From NCBI GenBank assembly GCA_007750655.1, contig CP036290.1:2728001-2792000 (forward strand): a stretch of 64,000 nt of DNA, given 5' to 3'. Positions 54,732 to 64,000 of this stretch are shown here, one piece after another. How positions within the stretch are numbered: the stretch's first letter is position 1; every line of letters starts with the position of its first letter. The notes below the pieces were generated by a model. It did not search any database, had not been told where the DNA came from, and saw nothing but the letters and a program-made list of their open reading frames with translations. Made by a program: the position numbers and the translations under genes. The stretch comes from Rohdeia mirabilis. Lineage in GTDB: Bacteria; Planctomycetota; UBA1135; GCA-002686595.

Positions 54732-55745
54732 CTAGGAAACGGCAACGCCGGCCAGGCCTTCGACGATGCGGTCGTTGATCCGGGCCTCCATGGCGCGGTG
54801 CGCGACGTGCAGGGCGTTGGCCACCGCGCGCGCGTCCGAACGGCCGTGCCCGACGACGACGGTGCCCTTCACGCCCAGGAGCAGTGCGCCGCCGTACTCG
54901 GAGTAGTCGGTCTTGGCGCGAATGGCGCGGATCACGTCGTCGGCCCAGGGAGCTCCGCGCTCGACGAGCTGACGACCGAAGGCGCGCAGGAGGTGGGCCG
55001 CGAGACCCTCCATCAGCTTCAGCACGACGTTGCCCGTGAAGCCGTCGCTGATGACGACGTCGACGGGGTGGTCGAACAGTTCGGAGCCTTCCACGTTGCC
55101 GCGGAAGCGCAGTTTCGAAGCACTGAGCAGTTCGTGGGCCTGCTTCACCATCTCGGTGCCCTTCGTCGCCTCTTCGCCGATGTTGAGCAGTCCGACCCGC
55201 GGCTCCGCGCAGCCGAGACAGCCCTGGGAGTAGACCGTGCCCATCAGCGCGTACTGCACCAGGTGCTCCGGCTTGGGAGCCACGTTCGCCCCCATGTCGG
55301 CGAAGGTCATCGGAGCGCCCGTGAGGTCGAGCGTGACGAAGATGCCGGGCCGCTGAACACCTTCGAGCGTGCCGAGCACGAGCGTCGCCGCACCGACACA
55401 CGCGCCGGTGTTGCCCATGCTGACGAACGCCGAGGCCGCTCCCTGACGGACGGCGCCGACGCCGACGACGATCGACGAGTCGCGCTTCGCACGGAGGGCC
55501 TGCGCGGGCGACTCGTCCATCCCGATCACCTCACTGGCGGGGAGGATCTGGAAGCCGGGGTTGCCACCGCGAGCCGTGAGCTCGGCCTCGATGGCGTCGG
55601 GGCGACCCACCAGCAGGATCGAGGCGGGGTCGAGGGGCGCGCGTCCGTTCGAGTCCTGCGAACGGCAGGCGTCCAGGGCTCCGGCGACGACGGCGCCGGG
55701 GGCGTCGTCGCCACCCATGGCGTCGAGGGCGATGCGGTGTTCCAT
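54732..55745 (-). CDS. plsX: Phosphate acyltransferase PlsX
   Basis: A 337-residue enzyme making acyl-phosphate from acyl-ACP for phospholipid synthesis. IALDAMGGDDAPGAVV at the N-terminus, FVSMGNTGACVGAATLVLG, MGANVAPKPEHLVQYA and ISDGFTGNVVLKLMEG are the family's motifs. ATG 55745. It connects the fab genes to membrane synthesis; plsY and plsC are not in the window. Confidence 0.95.
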   Translation of the reverse strand: MEHRIALDAMGGDDAPGAVVAGALDACRSQDSNGRAPLDPASILLVGRPDAIEAELTARGGNPGFQILPASEVIGMDESPAQALRAKRDSSIVVGVGAVRQGAASAFVSMGNTGACVGAATLVLGTLEGVQRPGIFVTLDLTGAPMTFADMGANVAPKPEHLVQYALMGTVYSQGCLGCAEPRVGLLNIGEEATKGTEMVKQAHELLSASKLRFRGNVEGSELFDHPVDVVISDGFTGNVVLKLMEGLAAHLLRAFGRQLVERGAPWADDVIRAIRAKTDYSEYGGALLLGVKGTVVVGHGRSDARAVANALHVAHRAMEARINDRIVEGLAGVAVS

Positions 55746-56339
55746 GTGCTTGGTGCGGTGGGTCGGGGGCCTCGGCGCGATCCTAGTGTCCCGACCTGCG
55801 AAAGCGGTGGACGGGACCTGGGGCGATCGGAAAGAGAGGTCGACGTGCGGGTCTCGAGACCCTCGGCGTGCGCAACGAACGACGGCCGGGCCGACCGGCC
55901 GCCGCCAACGTTTCCCGGGAGGCGTCGTCCGAGGCCGTGCACCGTTCGGCCTGGGAGCACGGTCCCGAACGACCGCGAGCCGCTGTCGAACGCTTCGTTC
56001 GACAGCGGCTCGCGGCAACAGGTCGCGGCCGGTGCCCGGAGGGCGATGTCTGCGATCGGAGGCCGAGCGCGGGTCGAGGGCGGGTCGAGGGCGCCCGGGA
56101 CCTCGAAGCCCGGGACCGCGGCGCAGGGCCCCATCGGCTTCGTGGCGCCGCGCGAGGCTCCGTGGCGGTTGCAGCGTCGGCGCCGCCGTTGGATGCCGCC
56201 GTCGATCACGGCCGCCATCGATCACGCAGCGCGCGCTCGCTCACGCGCCCCGCTCCCATCGCCGTGGACGCGAGGACGGAACCCGGGCACGGAACGCGGA
56301 TGACCCGGCCCGTTGGCGCCGGGTCGAGCGACGAGGCTC
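55746..56339. other. 594-bp spacer between rpmF and plsX
   Basis: No gene recognised. It holds a 20-bp-stem hairpin (55973-56015) and short direct repeats such as two copies of ggtcgagggcg near 56072-56094. In most bacteria rpmF and plsX are much closer. Confidence 0.5.
55973..56015 (-). terminator. Perfect 20-bp-stem hairpin between rpmF and plsX
   Basis: Arms 55973-55992 and 55996-56015 are exactly complementary around ctt. It lies 325 nt past the rpmF stop and 228 nt before the plsX ATG. There is no T tract. It could separate rpmF from plsX expression as a terminator or attenuator, or mark an RNA processing site. Confidence 0.5.
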
Positions 56340-56543
56340 CTAGAAGTCCTGGGCCGGACGGACCTCGAATCCGCCCTGGCCGCCCTTCTCGAACCCGTAG
56401 TGGGTGTCTTCTTCGAGCAGCTTGTGCGGCAGGCGAGCGACCCCGGTCCGCGGGTCGCGGTTCACCTGCAATCGCTTGAGGGCCAGGTGGGAGCGGCGCA
56501 GGCCCTTGCGGGCTTTGGAGTGACGTCGTTTGGGGTGCGGCAT
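56340..56543 (-). CDS. rpmF: 50S ribosomal protein L32
   Basis: A 67-residue basic protein from ATG 56543. PKRRHSKARKGLRRSHL matches the L32 N-terminus (PKRK.SK.RR..RR.H). The cysteine zinc ribbon of some L32 forms is absent, as in zinc-free versions. It begins the fatty-acid cluster in the classical order. The usual upstream partner, the DUF177/YceD gene, is missing. Confidence 0.9.
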   Translation of the reverse strand: MPHPKRRHSKARKGLRRSHLALKRLQVNRDPRTGVARLPHKLLEEDTHYGFEKGGQGGFEVRPAQDF

Positions 56544-56875
56544 GGCGTGTTGTGGGCCCTCGGATCGAGAGCGGGGCGAAGACGATAGCCAGCCGGCGCG
56601 CAGCCTGTCAACGCGCGATTGGGCGGGCGCTCCCGAGGATCGGGACTGCGAGATGGATCGGGACGGGTTCGGGCGGTCGAAGGCAGGCCGAGGGCGGGCG
56701 CGACGGGCGCGCGAGTCGGGCCGCTCCGGCCGGCTGCGGGGAGCAGCGGACCGGAGCCGGGTCGGGTTGGTCGTCGGTCGTGATGGGGCCGGAGGGGACC
56801 GACGAGGCGGCGTGGTCGCAGTGCGGCGTCGAGGCGGCAACCACGAAGCTCGCACGTCCGAACGCCCGCTCGCCG
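56544..56875. other. 332-bp spacer between alaS and rpmF
   Basis: No gene recognised; the yceD-like gene usually before rpmF is not found here. The rpmF promoter should lie in this stretch but no clear boxes were seen. Confidence 0.45.
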
Positions 56876-59554
<2,679 letters not shown>

Positions 59555-59700
59555 CGTCGTGGGGCGCGATCGAGCGCGCGAATCGGGTGGAGCGGAGTCG
59601 GAGCGGTGGCGCTCCGCGGGCGAACGGGGCAGCACGATACCAGGAAGCCCCGGGCCCCCGACGCGAGGCCGTTCCCCGCGGCCCGGCAGCGAGCAGCACC

Positions 59701-59775
59701 GTCGCGCCCGCCACCTTCGCGCCCGCCACCTTCGCGCCCGCCACCGTCGCGCCCGCCATCGTCGTGCCCGCCACC
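59701..59775. repeat. Five 15-bp tandem repeats, unit like gtcgcgcccgccacc
   Basis: Five back-to-back units with one to three changes each (first base g or t, last positions acc or atc, one cgt for cgc). Lies 147-221 bp upstream of alaS. Confidence 0.8.
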
Positions 59776-59844
59776 GACCGCGGGGCATCGAACGCGGGGC
59801 ATCGAACTGGCGACGTCGCCCACACCGAACCGGAAACCCGCCTT

Positions 59845-59919
59845 CTGGTGGTGCGCCTCCTGGCAGCGGGCTTTCTGGCAGCGGGTTTTCTGGCAGTGGG
59901 CATTCTGGAAAAGGAGCGC
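59845..59919. repeat. 15-bp tandem array, unit like ctggcagcgggcttt
   Basis: Three close copies (59860-59874, 59875-59889, 59890-59904) flanked by two decayed ones (59845-59859, 59905-59919). Same 15-bp period as the neighbouring array but a different sequence. Confidence 0.75.
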
Positions 59920-60090
59920 GCAACGCGAAGTGGGTCGTGCGGGTCGGTGCACACGACCCGCCGACCCACCTCCCACCGCTCGATCAGCGGCCTCCGCGCG
60001 CGAGCGCGGAGCTCGACTCCGGTCGGGACGCGCAGGACAGGAGCCTTCGAGTCCGAACTGGAGTCCGTCCCATCCGCACCGGACTCAGTC

Positions 60091-61392
60091 CTACGCGTCC
60101 GCGCTGGCGTCGGTGCCCGCTTCCGCGGGGGCGAGCTTGCCGCGGACCAGTTCGTCCAGGCGGGCCGCCAGGTCCGGGTTGTCGATCAGGAACTGGCGCG
60201 AGCGCTCGCGGCCCTGACCCAGCCGGATCTCACCCTGGTCCGGATCGGCGTAGGAGAACCAGGTGCCCGACTTGATGACGTAGCCGGCCTGCATCCCGAG
60301 GTCGAGCAGGTCGCCCTCGTAGGAGATGCCGCGGTTGTAGAGGATGTCGAACTCCACCTTGCGGAAGGGCGGCGCGATCTTGTTCTTCACCACGGTGACC
60401 TTGGTGCGGTTGCCGACCACCAGGTCGCCCTCCTTGATCTGTCCGATGCGGCGGATGTCGCAGCGCACCGACGAGTAGAACTTCAGGGCCCGTCCACCGG
60501 TGGTCGTCTCCGGACTGCCGAACATGACGCCGATCTTCTCGCGGATCTGGTTGATGAAGATCACGAGGCAGTCGGACTTGGCGATGGCGGCAGTGAGCTT
60601 GCGCAGGGCCTGGCTCATCAGGCGGGCCTGCAGACCCACGTGGCTGTCGCCCATCTCGCCCTCGATCTCGGCGCGCGGCACCAGCGCGGCGACCGAGTCG
60701 ATCACGATCACGTCGATCGCGTCCGAACGCACGAGCGTCTCGACGATCTCGAGGGCCTGCTCGCCGGTGTCGGGCTGACTGATCAGCAGGTCGTCCAGGT
60801 CGACGCCGAGCTTGCGGGCGTAGGACGGATCGAGCGCGTGCTCGGCGTCGACGAAGGCACAGATGCCGCCCTCCTTCTGGGCCGCGGCCACCACGTGCAG
60901 GGTCAGGGTCGTCTTGCCCGAACTCTCCGGGCCGTAGATCTCCACGATCCGCCCCCGCGGGAAGCCCTTGCCGCCGAGCGCCATGTCGAGGGACAGGGAG
61001 CCCGACTTGATGCCCTTGATCTCGCGGATCACGGCGCCGTCGCCCATCCGCATGATCGAGCCGGTTCCGTAGCTCTTGCTGATCTCGGCCAGAGCCGCAT
61101 CGAGCTTCTTCTCGCGCTCGGCGTGGACCTTGGCGGCCTTCGCCGCCTCGGCGGCCGTCGGCTTGGGCTTGGCCGCTGCGGCCTTGGCCCGGTCGTTCGC
61201 CGTCATCTCGACGGGAGCGTCCTTCGCGCTCGCCTCCTTGCCCGTCGCGGCCTTCTCGGTGGCCGCCTCGGAACTGGCCGAGCCGGAACTGGCCGAGCCG
61301 GAACTGGCCGAACTCGTGTCGGCCGAGTCGGAGTTGGTGGAAGCGGCGCTGGAGGGGGCCGCGGCGGTCTTCGAGTTCTTGGTCGTGCTCAT
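60091..61392 (-). CDS. recA: Recombinase RecA with long low-complexity N-terminal extension
   Basis: A 433-residue RecA, key strand-exchange and SOS-activating ATPase. Core motifs are intact: GSIMRMGDG, the Walker [10 protein letters not shown] (154-162), [15 protein letters not shown] (Walker B), the L1/L2 loop region [22 protein letters not shown] and the [14 protein letters not shown] strand. Compared with E. coli RecA (353 residues; Walker A at 66) the N-terminus is about 88 residues longer. The extension is Ser/Ala/Thr-rich and then Lys/Ala-rich, and includes three 15-bp repeats (61271-61315). ATG 61392 is the only start that has the candidate SOS site at a sensible distance; a later start (for example Met63) cannot be excluded. 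Confidence 0.95.
   Translation of the reverse strand: MSTTKNSKTAAAPSSAASTNSDSADTSSASSGSASSGSASSEAATEKAATGKEASAKDAPVEMTANDRAKAAAAKPKPTAAEAAKAAKVHAEREKKLDAALAEISKSYGTGSIMRMGDGAVIREIKGIKSGSLSLDMALGGKGFPRGRIVEIYGPESSGKTTLTLHVVAAAQKEGGICAFVDAEHALDPSYARKLGVDLDDLLISQPDTGEQALEIVETLVRSDAIDVIVIDSVAALVPRAEIEGEMGDSHVGLQARLMSQALRKLTAAIAKSDCLVIFINQIREKIGVMFGSPETTTGGRALKFYSSVRCDIRRIGQIKEGDLVVGNRTKVTVVKNKIAPPFRKVEFDILYNRGISYEGDLLDLGMQAGYVIKSGTWFSYADPDQGEIRLGQGRERSRQFLIDNPDLAARLDELVRGKLAPAEAGTDASADA
61271..61315. repeat. Three 15-bp repeats inside the recA 5' coding region
   Basis: Units gaactggccgagccg (61271-61285, 61286-61300) and a third differing at the end (61301-61315). They encode repeated Ser-Gly/Ala-Ser-Ser in the N-terminal extension. 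Same period as the two arrays between recA and alaS. Confidence 0.8.
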
Positions 61393-61393
61393 G

Positions 61394-61407
61394 GAACCGA
61401 TCTGTTC
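61394..61407. promoter_or_regulatory. GAAC-N6-GTTC inverted pair next to the recA start
   Basis: Half-sites GAAC (61394-61397) and GTTC (61404-61407), ending 1 nt before the recA ATG. It resembles Gram-positive LexA sites (CGAAC-N4-GTTCG) but with a spacer two bases longer, so it is a weaker candidate than the upstream direct repeat. Confidence 0.22.
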
Positions 61408-61472
61408 GGTAGGTCGAGGGTGGAGAGCCCGGACTCTAGTGCCCGATCGGCCGCCCCTCCACCGAAAAGAGC

Positions 61473-61487
61473 GAACGAAACCCGAAC
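61473..61487 (-). promoter_or_regulatory. Candidate LexA/SOS box GTTC-N7-GTTC upstream of recA
   Basis: On the recA strand the sequence is GTTCGGGTTTCGTTC, an exact match to the direct-repeat LexA site GTTC-N7-GTTC known in alphaproteobacteria, 81-95 nt before the recA ATG. A lexA gene is not in the window, so the organism's repressor is unknown. Confidence 0.4.
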
Positions 61488-61757
61488 AGGCCCAAAACGG
61501 GACGTGACGCCGGTCGCGCCGGCCCCAATGGACCGATCCAACCACGTCGCGGTGTCGGGCGCACGGCCAAATCCTCGCCCGTGTGCCACTCCGGGACCGA
61601 CGGGGCGGGAGCCGCGTCCGACGGTCACGCCACGCCGCCCCCACCGGGCGCACGGGCGGCAGCTCGCCGAAGGATCCGGCCCGAGCGGCGGCGCGGATGG
61701 GTCCGGCCCGGCGTCGGCGGCCAGGCGCGGACCTCCGAGCGGGCCGCCCTCCGACCC

Positions 61758-62657
61758 CTAGAGCCGGATCAGCTCGTGGAGCTCGTTGAAGCGCGACTCG
61801 ATCTGGGAGCGACCGACCTCGGCCAGCGCGTCGATCGAGAAGGACTCGACGCAGTGGGAGGCCGTGACCGTCCCGTACACCATCGCGCGACGCAGGGTCT
61901 GCGGGTGCGTGTTCTGGGCGGCGGCCAGGTAGCCCATGAAGCCACCGGCGAAGCTGTCGCCCGCACCGGTCGGATCGACCACGCGATCCACCGGGTACGC
62001 GGGGAGCGCGAAGCGCGTGGTGTTCGAGATGAGGAACGCGCCGTGCTCGCCCTTCTTGAGGACGCAGAACTTCGGCCCGAGTTCGAGCACCTTCTTCGCG
62101 GCGGTCAGAAGGTGCGTCTCGCCGGTCAGCATGCGCGCCTCCTCGTCGTTCAGCACGAGGCCGTCGATGCGCGGCAGCAGCGCGAGCAGGTCGTCGCGCG
62201 CGATGTCGATCCACAGGTTCATGGTGTCGGCCACCACGAACTTCGCCTCGGGAAGTTGGTCGAGCGCCTTCGCCTGGATCGCGGGCGCCGTGTTCGCGAG
62301 GAACACGAACTCCGTGTCGCGGTAGCTCGCGGGGATCTTCGGATCGAAGTGCTCGAGCACGTTCAGATCGGTCGACAGCGTGTGCCGCGTGTTCCAGTCC
62401 GCCTCGTAACGTCCCGCCCAACGAAAGCTCTTGCCGTCGGCGACCTCGACACCTTCCGTGTCGATGCCGACCTGGCGGAAGTCGGCCAGTTGGGACTGGG
62501 GGAAGTCGTCGCCGACCACGCCGACCAGGCGAACGCCGCTGAAGTAGCGCGCGCTCATGGCGAAGAACGTCGCCGACCCGCCGAGGGCGTCGTCGCGCTT
62601 GTCGTAGGGCGTCTCGACCGAGTCGAAGGCCAGGGTTCCGATGACGAGGAGGCTCAT
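61758..62657 (-). CDS. PfkB-family carbohydrate/nucleoside kinase
   Basis: A 299-residue kinase. [21 protein letters not shown] in two pieces (about 26-46) is the PfkB N-terminal signature region, and [17 protein letters not shown] (about 228-244) is the C-terminal signature with the catalytic Asp in [16 protein letters not shown] is the conserved N-x-x-E strand. Substrate not clear: ribokinase, fructokinase and adenosine-kinase-like members share these motifs. It lies between recA and the LPG-synthase-like gene on the same strand. Confidence 0.85.
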   Translation of the reverse strand: MSLLVIGTLAFDSVETPYDKRDDALGGSATFFAMSARYFSGVRLVGVVGDDFPQSQLADFRQVGIDTEGVEVADGKSFRWAGRYEADWNTRHTLSTDLNVLEHFDPKIPASYRDTEFVFLANTAPAIQAKALDQLPEAKFVVADTMNLWIDIARDDLLALLPRIDGLVLNDEEARMLTGETHLLTAAKKVLELGPKFCVLKKGEHGAFLISNTTRFALPAYPVDRVVDPTGAGDSFAGGFMGYLAAAQNTHPQTLRRAMVYGTVTASHCVESFSIDALAEVGRSQIESRFNELHELIRL

Positions 62658-62775
62658 GGATTGAACAGGTGTTGGGATCGCGGGGGATGGTTCGAGATCG
62701 GGCGCTCCGGCCAGATCGGCGGACGCACCTTCGTTGGTTCGCTGGTCGGAAGCTCGCTGTGCGGCGCGGTCGTCG

Positions 62776-64000
62776 TCAGTTCGTGGCGGCGCTCTCCGCC
62801 TCGACGACCTCGGCTTCGGCCAGGCCCTCGCGCGCGGTCGCGGACGCGCCCGGCTTCAGGAGGTAGAGCCCGCCGGCGAAGCCGATCAGCATCTGGCACA
62901 GGCGGAAGCCGACACTGACCGCGACGCCGAGCGAGGCCGCGACGCCGACCATCTGGAACAGCGAGCCGTAGGCGGCCTCACCGACGCCCCATCCGCCGGG
63001 CGTGATCGGGATCGAACTCACCATGTTCGCGACCGGCACGATGGCCAGGTAGTCGACCAGACCGATCTGGCCGTCGGGCACGCCGAACGCGGCCCCCAGG
63101 CCCATCACACCGACGACCGCGAGGAAGTGATTGCCCATGGAGAGGGCGAACGCCAGCAGCAGCTCGAGCGGCCTGCGTCGGTAGGCCACGACGGCCGCGT
63201 CCAGGCTCTTGATGCGCTCGGCCATGGGCAGGCGTTCGATCAACGCGTCGAACCGCAGCAGCTTGCGGACGCGCCGGCTCGTGTACACGAGCGCGCCGAC
63301 CAACATCACGAGCATGATCGGCGGAACGATCGGACGCAGCTCGGCGAAGCTGTCCGCGACCAGGATCACGACGGACGCCAGGAACGCGAGCGCGAACATG
63401 CCCATCAGTCGGTCGACCACGACCGAGACCAGGGCGTCCGGTCGCTTGCCGGGGTTCTCGCGCACGGCCAGCACGGCTTTGACCACGTCGCCGCCGGTGA
63501 GTCCGGGCATGACGAGGTTGAAGAACAGGCCGAGGTAGCTGAGCCTGAAGGCCGACCACCACTTCACCTGACAGCCGGCGAGCTTCAGAAGTCGCCACCA
63601 GCGCGTGATCGCGAACAGCAGCGCGGTCAGGAAGCAGCCGAGGGCCCAGACCAGGCCCTTCAGTTCGACGCTCTTGAAGACGCGCGGCATGCCCGGCTTG
63701 ATGTCGACGCCGACGCCGGGCAGCCCGACGACGCTCCAGGACTTCTTCGCGTCGGCGTCGTCCGCCAGGACGAGTTCGAGCTGCGGCAGGTTCTGGGGCA
63801 ACCAGTCGGGCCAGGTGCCCGGGCGGCCGTCGGGAGCCACGTCGAACACCGTCGCCTCGGTCTTCCAGTTCTCGTCGAACGCCCCGATCAGCTCGATCGC
63901 GGTTCGGTCCGCGCCCGGGGAGCTGAGCACGACCACGTCGCGCCAGGGCAGGAACCACATGACGAGGCCGAGAATGGCGACGCCGAACAGAGGCTGCAGC
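62776..64000 (-). CDS. LPG-synthase-type (UPF0104) integral membrane protein, 5' end outside window
   Basis: The frame remains open to the last base, and the residues just before the internal ATG at 63960 (PLFGVAILGLVMWFLPW) form a membrane helix, so the true start is beyond the window. At least seven further helices follow a soluble insertion. SYLGLFFNLVMPGLTGGDVVKA and SIPITPGGWGVGEAAYGSLF match the lysylphosphatidylglycerol-synthase transmembrane/flippase family (Pfam PF03706), with the typical P-G-G-x-G-x-x-E motif. It has no synthase domain in this part. A role in lipid flipping or glycolipid transport is possible. Confidence 0.85.
   Translation of the reverse strand, partial: LQPLFGVAILGLVMWFLPWRDVVVLSSPGADRTAIELIGAFDENWKTEATVFDVAPDGRPGTWPDWLPQNLPQLELVLADDADAKKSWSVVGLPGVGVDIKPGMPRVFKSVELKGLVWALGCFLTALLFAITRWWRLLKLAGCQVKWWSAFRLSYLGLFFNLVMPGLTGGDVVKAVLAVRENPGKRPDALVSVVVDRLMGMFALAFLASVVILVADSFAELRPIVPPIMLVMLVGALVYTSRRVRKLLRFDALIERLPMAERIKSLDAAVVAYRRRPLELLLAFALSMGNHFLAVVGVMGLGAAFGVPDGQIGLVDYLAIVPVANMVSSIPITPGGWGVGEAAYGSLFQMVGVAASLGVAVSVGFRLCQMLIGFAGGLYLLKPGASATAREGLAEAEVVEAESAATN

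Larger units (their letters stand above)
59555..60090. other. 536-bp repeat-bearing spacer between recA and alaS
   Basis: Holds two separate 15-bp tandem arrays (59701-59775 and 59845-59919). Because the unit is a multiple of three, all six frames show pentapeptide-like repeats, and none has the features of a real gene. Confidence 0.6.
61393..61757. other. 365-bp recA upstream region
   Basis: No gene. AT-richer around 61461-61500. It contains a GTTC-N7-GTTC site (61473-61487 on the minus strand) and, right before the ATG, a GAAC-N6-GTTC inverted pair (61394-61407). Confidence 0.5.

Noticed and set aside
52377..56303. A 1,308-codon open frame on the + strand opposite the fatty-acid genes
   Set aside because: It is antisense to fabD, fabH and plsX, which have full catalytic motifs. 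Its composition is Arg/His/Asp/Gln-rich with no domain. High GC removes stop codons from antisense frames.
59587..59919. A pentapeptide-repeat or histone-H1-like protein encoded by the 15-bp arrays
   Set aside because: The period is a multiple of three, so all frames look repetitive. None has its own start and stop with sensible composition, and the frames run into alaS or recA.
59701..59919. CRISPR array
   Set aside because: Units are 15 bp and directly adjacent with no spacers, and no cas genes are present.

Overview
The window is a contiguous, gene-dense, very GC-rich stretch of a bacterial chromosome with no rRNA operon, CRISPR array, integrase or transposase. The best guess is an uncultured or little-studied planctomycete. 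Pointers are paired secreted HEAT-repeat proteins with an AHGGxYRGPGDTVPPG start to the mature chain, a split bacterial XPB helicase system, a PCGC-motif metallophosphatase/multihaem cytochrome fusion, many GTG starts, few clear Shine-Dalgarno sites and long spacers. This is inference from gene content. Identity, domain and family statements come from reading motifs, since no database search was possible.

Layout. 1-8288 (mostly +): end of an XPB helicase and its helicase-associated partner, thiE, an S26-like membrane protein, a class-C serine hydrolase on the other strand, thiL, tsaE, and an ECF sigma factor with an overlapping membrane protein that may be its anti-sigma factor. 8455-11774 (+): a TolC-type outer-membrane protein overlapping a HEAT-repeat lipoprotein. 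11824-17848: a prepilin-like protein, CCA-adding enzyme (+), a UbiA prenyltransferase, and rseP overlapping dxr. 18040-24436 (+): a Nudix hydrolase, purM overlapping a TPR protein, then three overlapping genes for a secreted esterase-like protein without a nucleophile, a spermidine-synthase-like membrane protein and a TPR membrane protein.

24433-31857 (-) holds three tandem HEAT-repeat secreted paralogues. 32336-35755 (-) is sdhCAB of the three-subunit type with one cytochrome b. 36067-43709 holds a histidine phosphatase, a small Cys-rich protein, a GyrI-like lipoprotein, an unrecognised 608-residue protein, a CvpA-like protein and the metallophosphatase/cytochrome fusion. 43719-48134 (-) reads dehydrogenase, UDP-sugar pyrophosphorylase, ddl, tRNA-Leu(CAA) and a gene starting 5 nt after the tRNA. 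48380-56543 (-) is a small helical protein and a fatty-acid and phospholipid cluster in the classical order rpmF-plsX-fabH-fabD-fabG-acpP-fabF, spread out by long spacers. 56876-64000 (-) is alaS, recA with a long low-complexity N-terminus, a PfkB kinase and the end of an LPG-synthase-type membrane protein.

Themes that tie genes together are acyl-chain and phospholipid synthesis (fab cluster, plsX), isoprenoids and envelope proteolysis (dxr, rseP, UbiA), cell-wall precursors (UDP-sugar pyrophosphorylase, ddl), respiration (sdhCAB, multihaem protein) and a set of exported repeat proteins of unknown role. The most unusual elements are the HEAT paralogue trio, the two catalytically degenerate enzyme-like proteins, the 15-bp tandem arrays around alaS-recA, two near-perfect 41-43 bp inverted repeats, a 14-bp element flanking sdhCAB on both sides, and a GTTC-N7-GTTC site upstream of recA.
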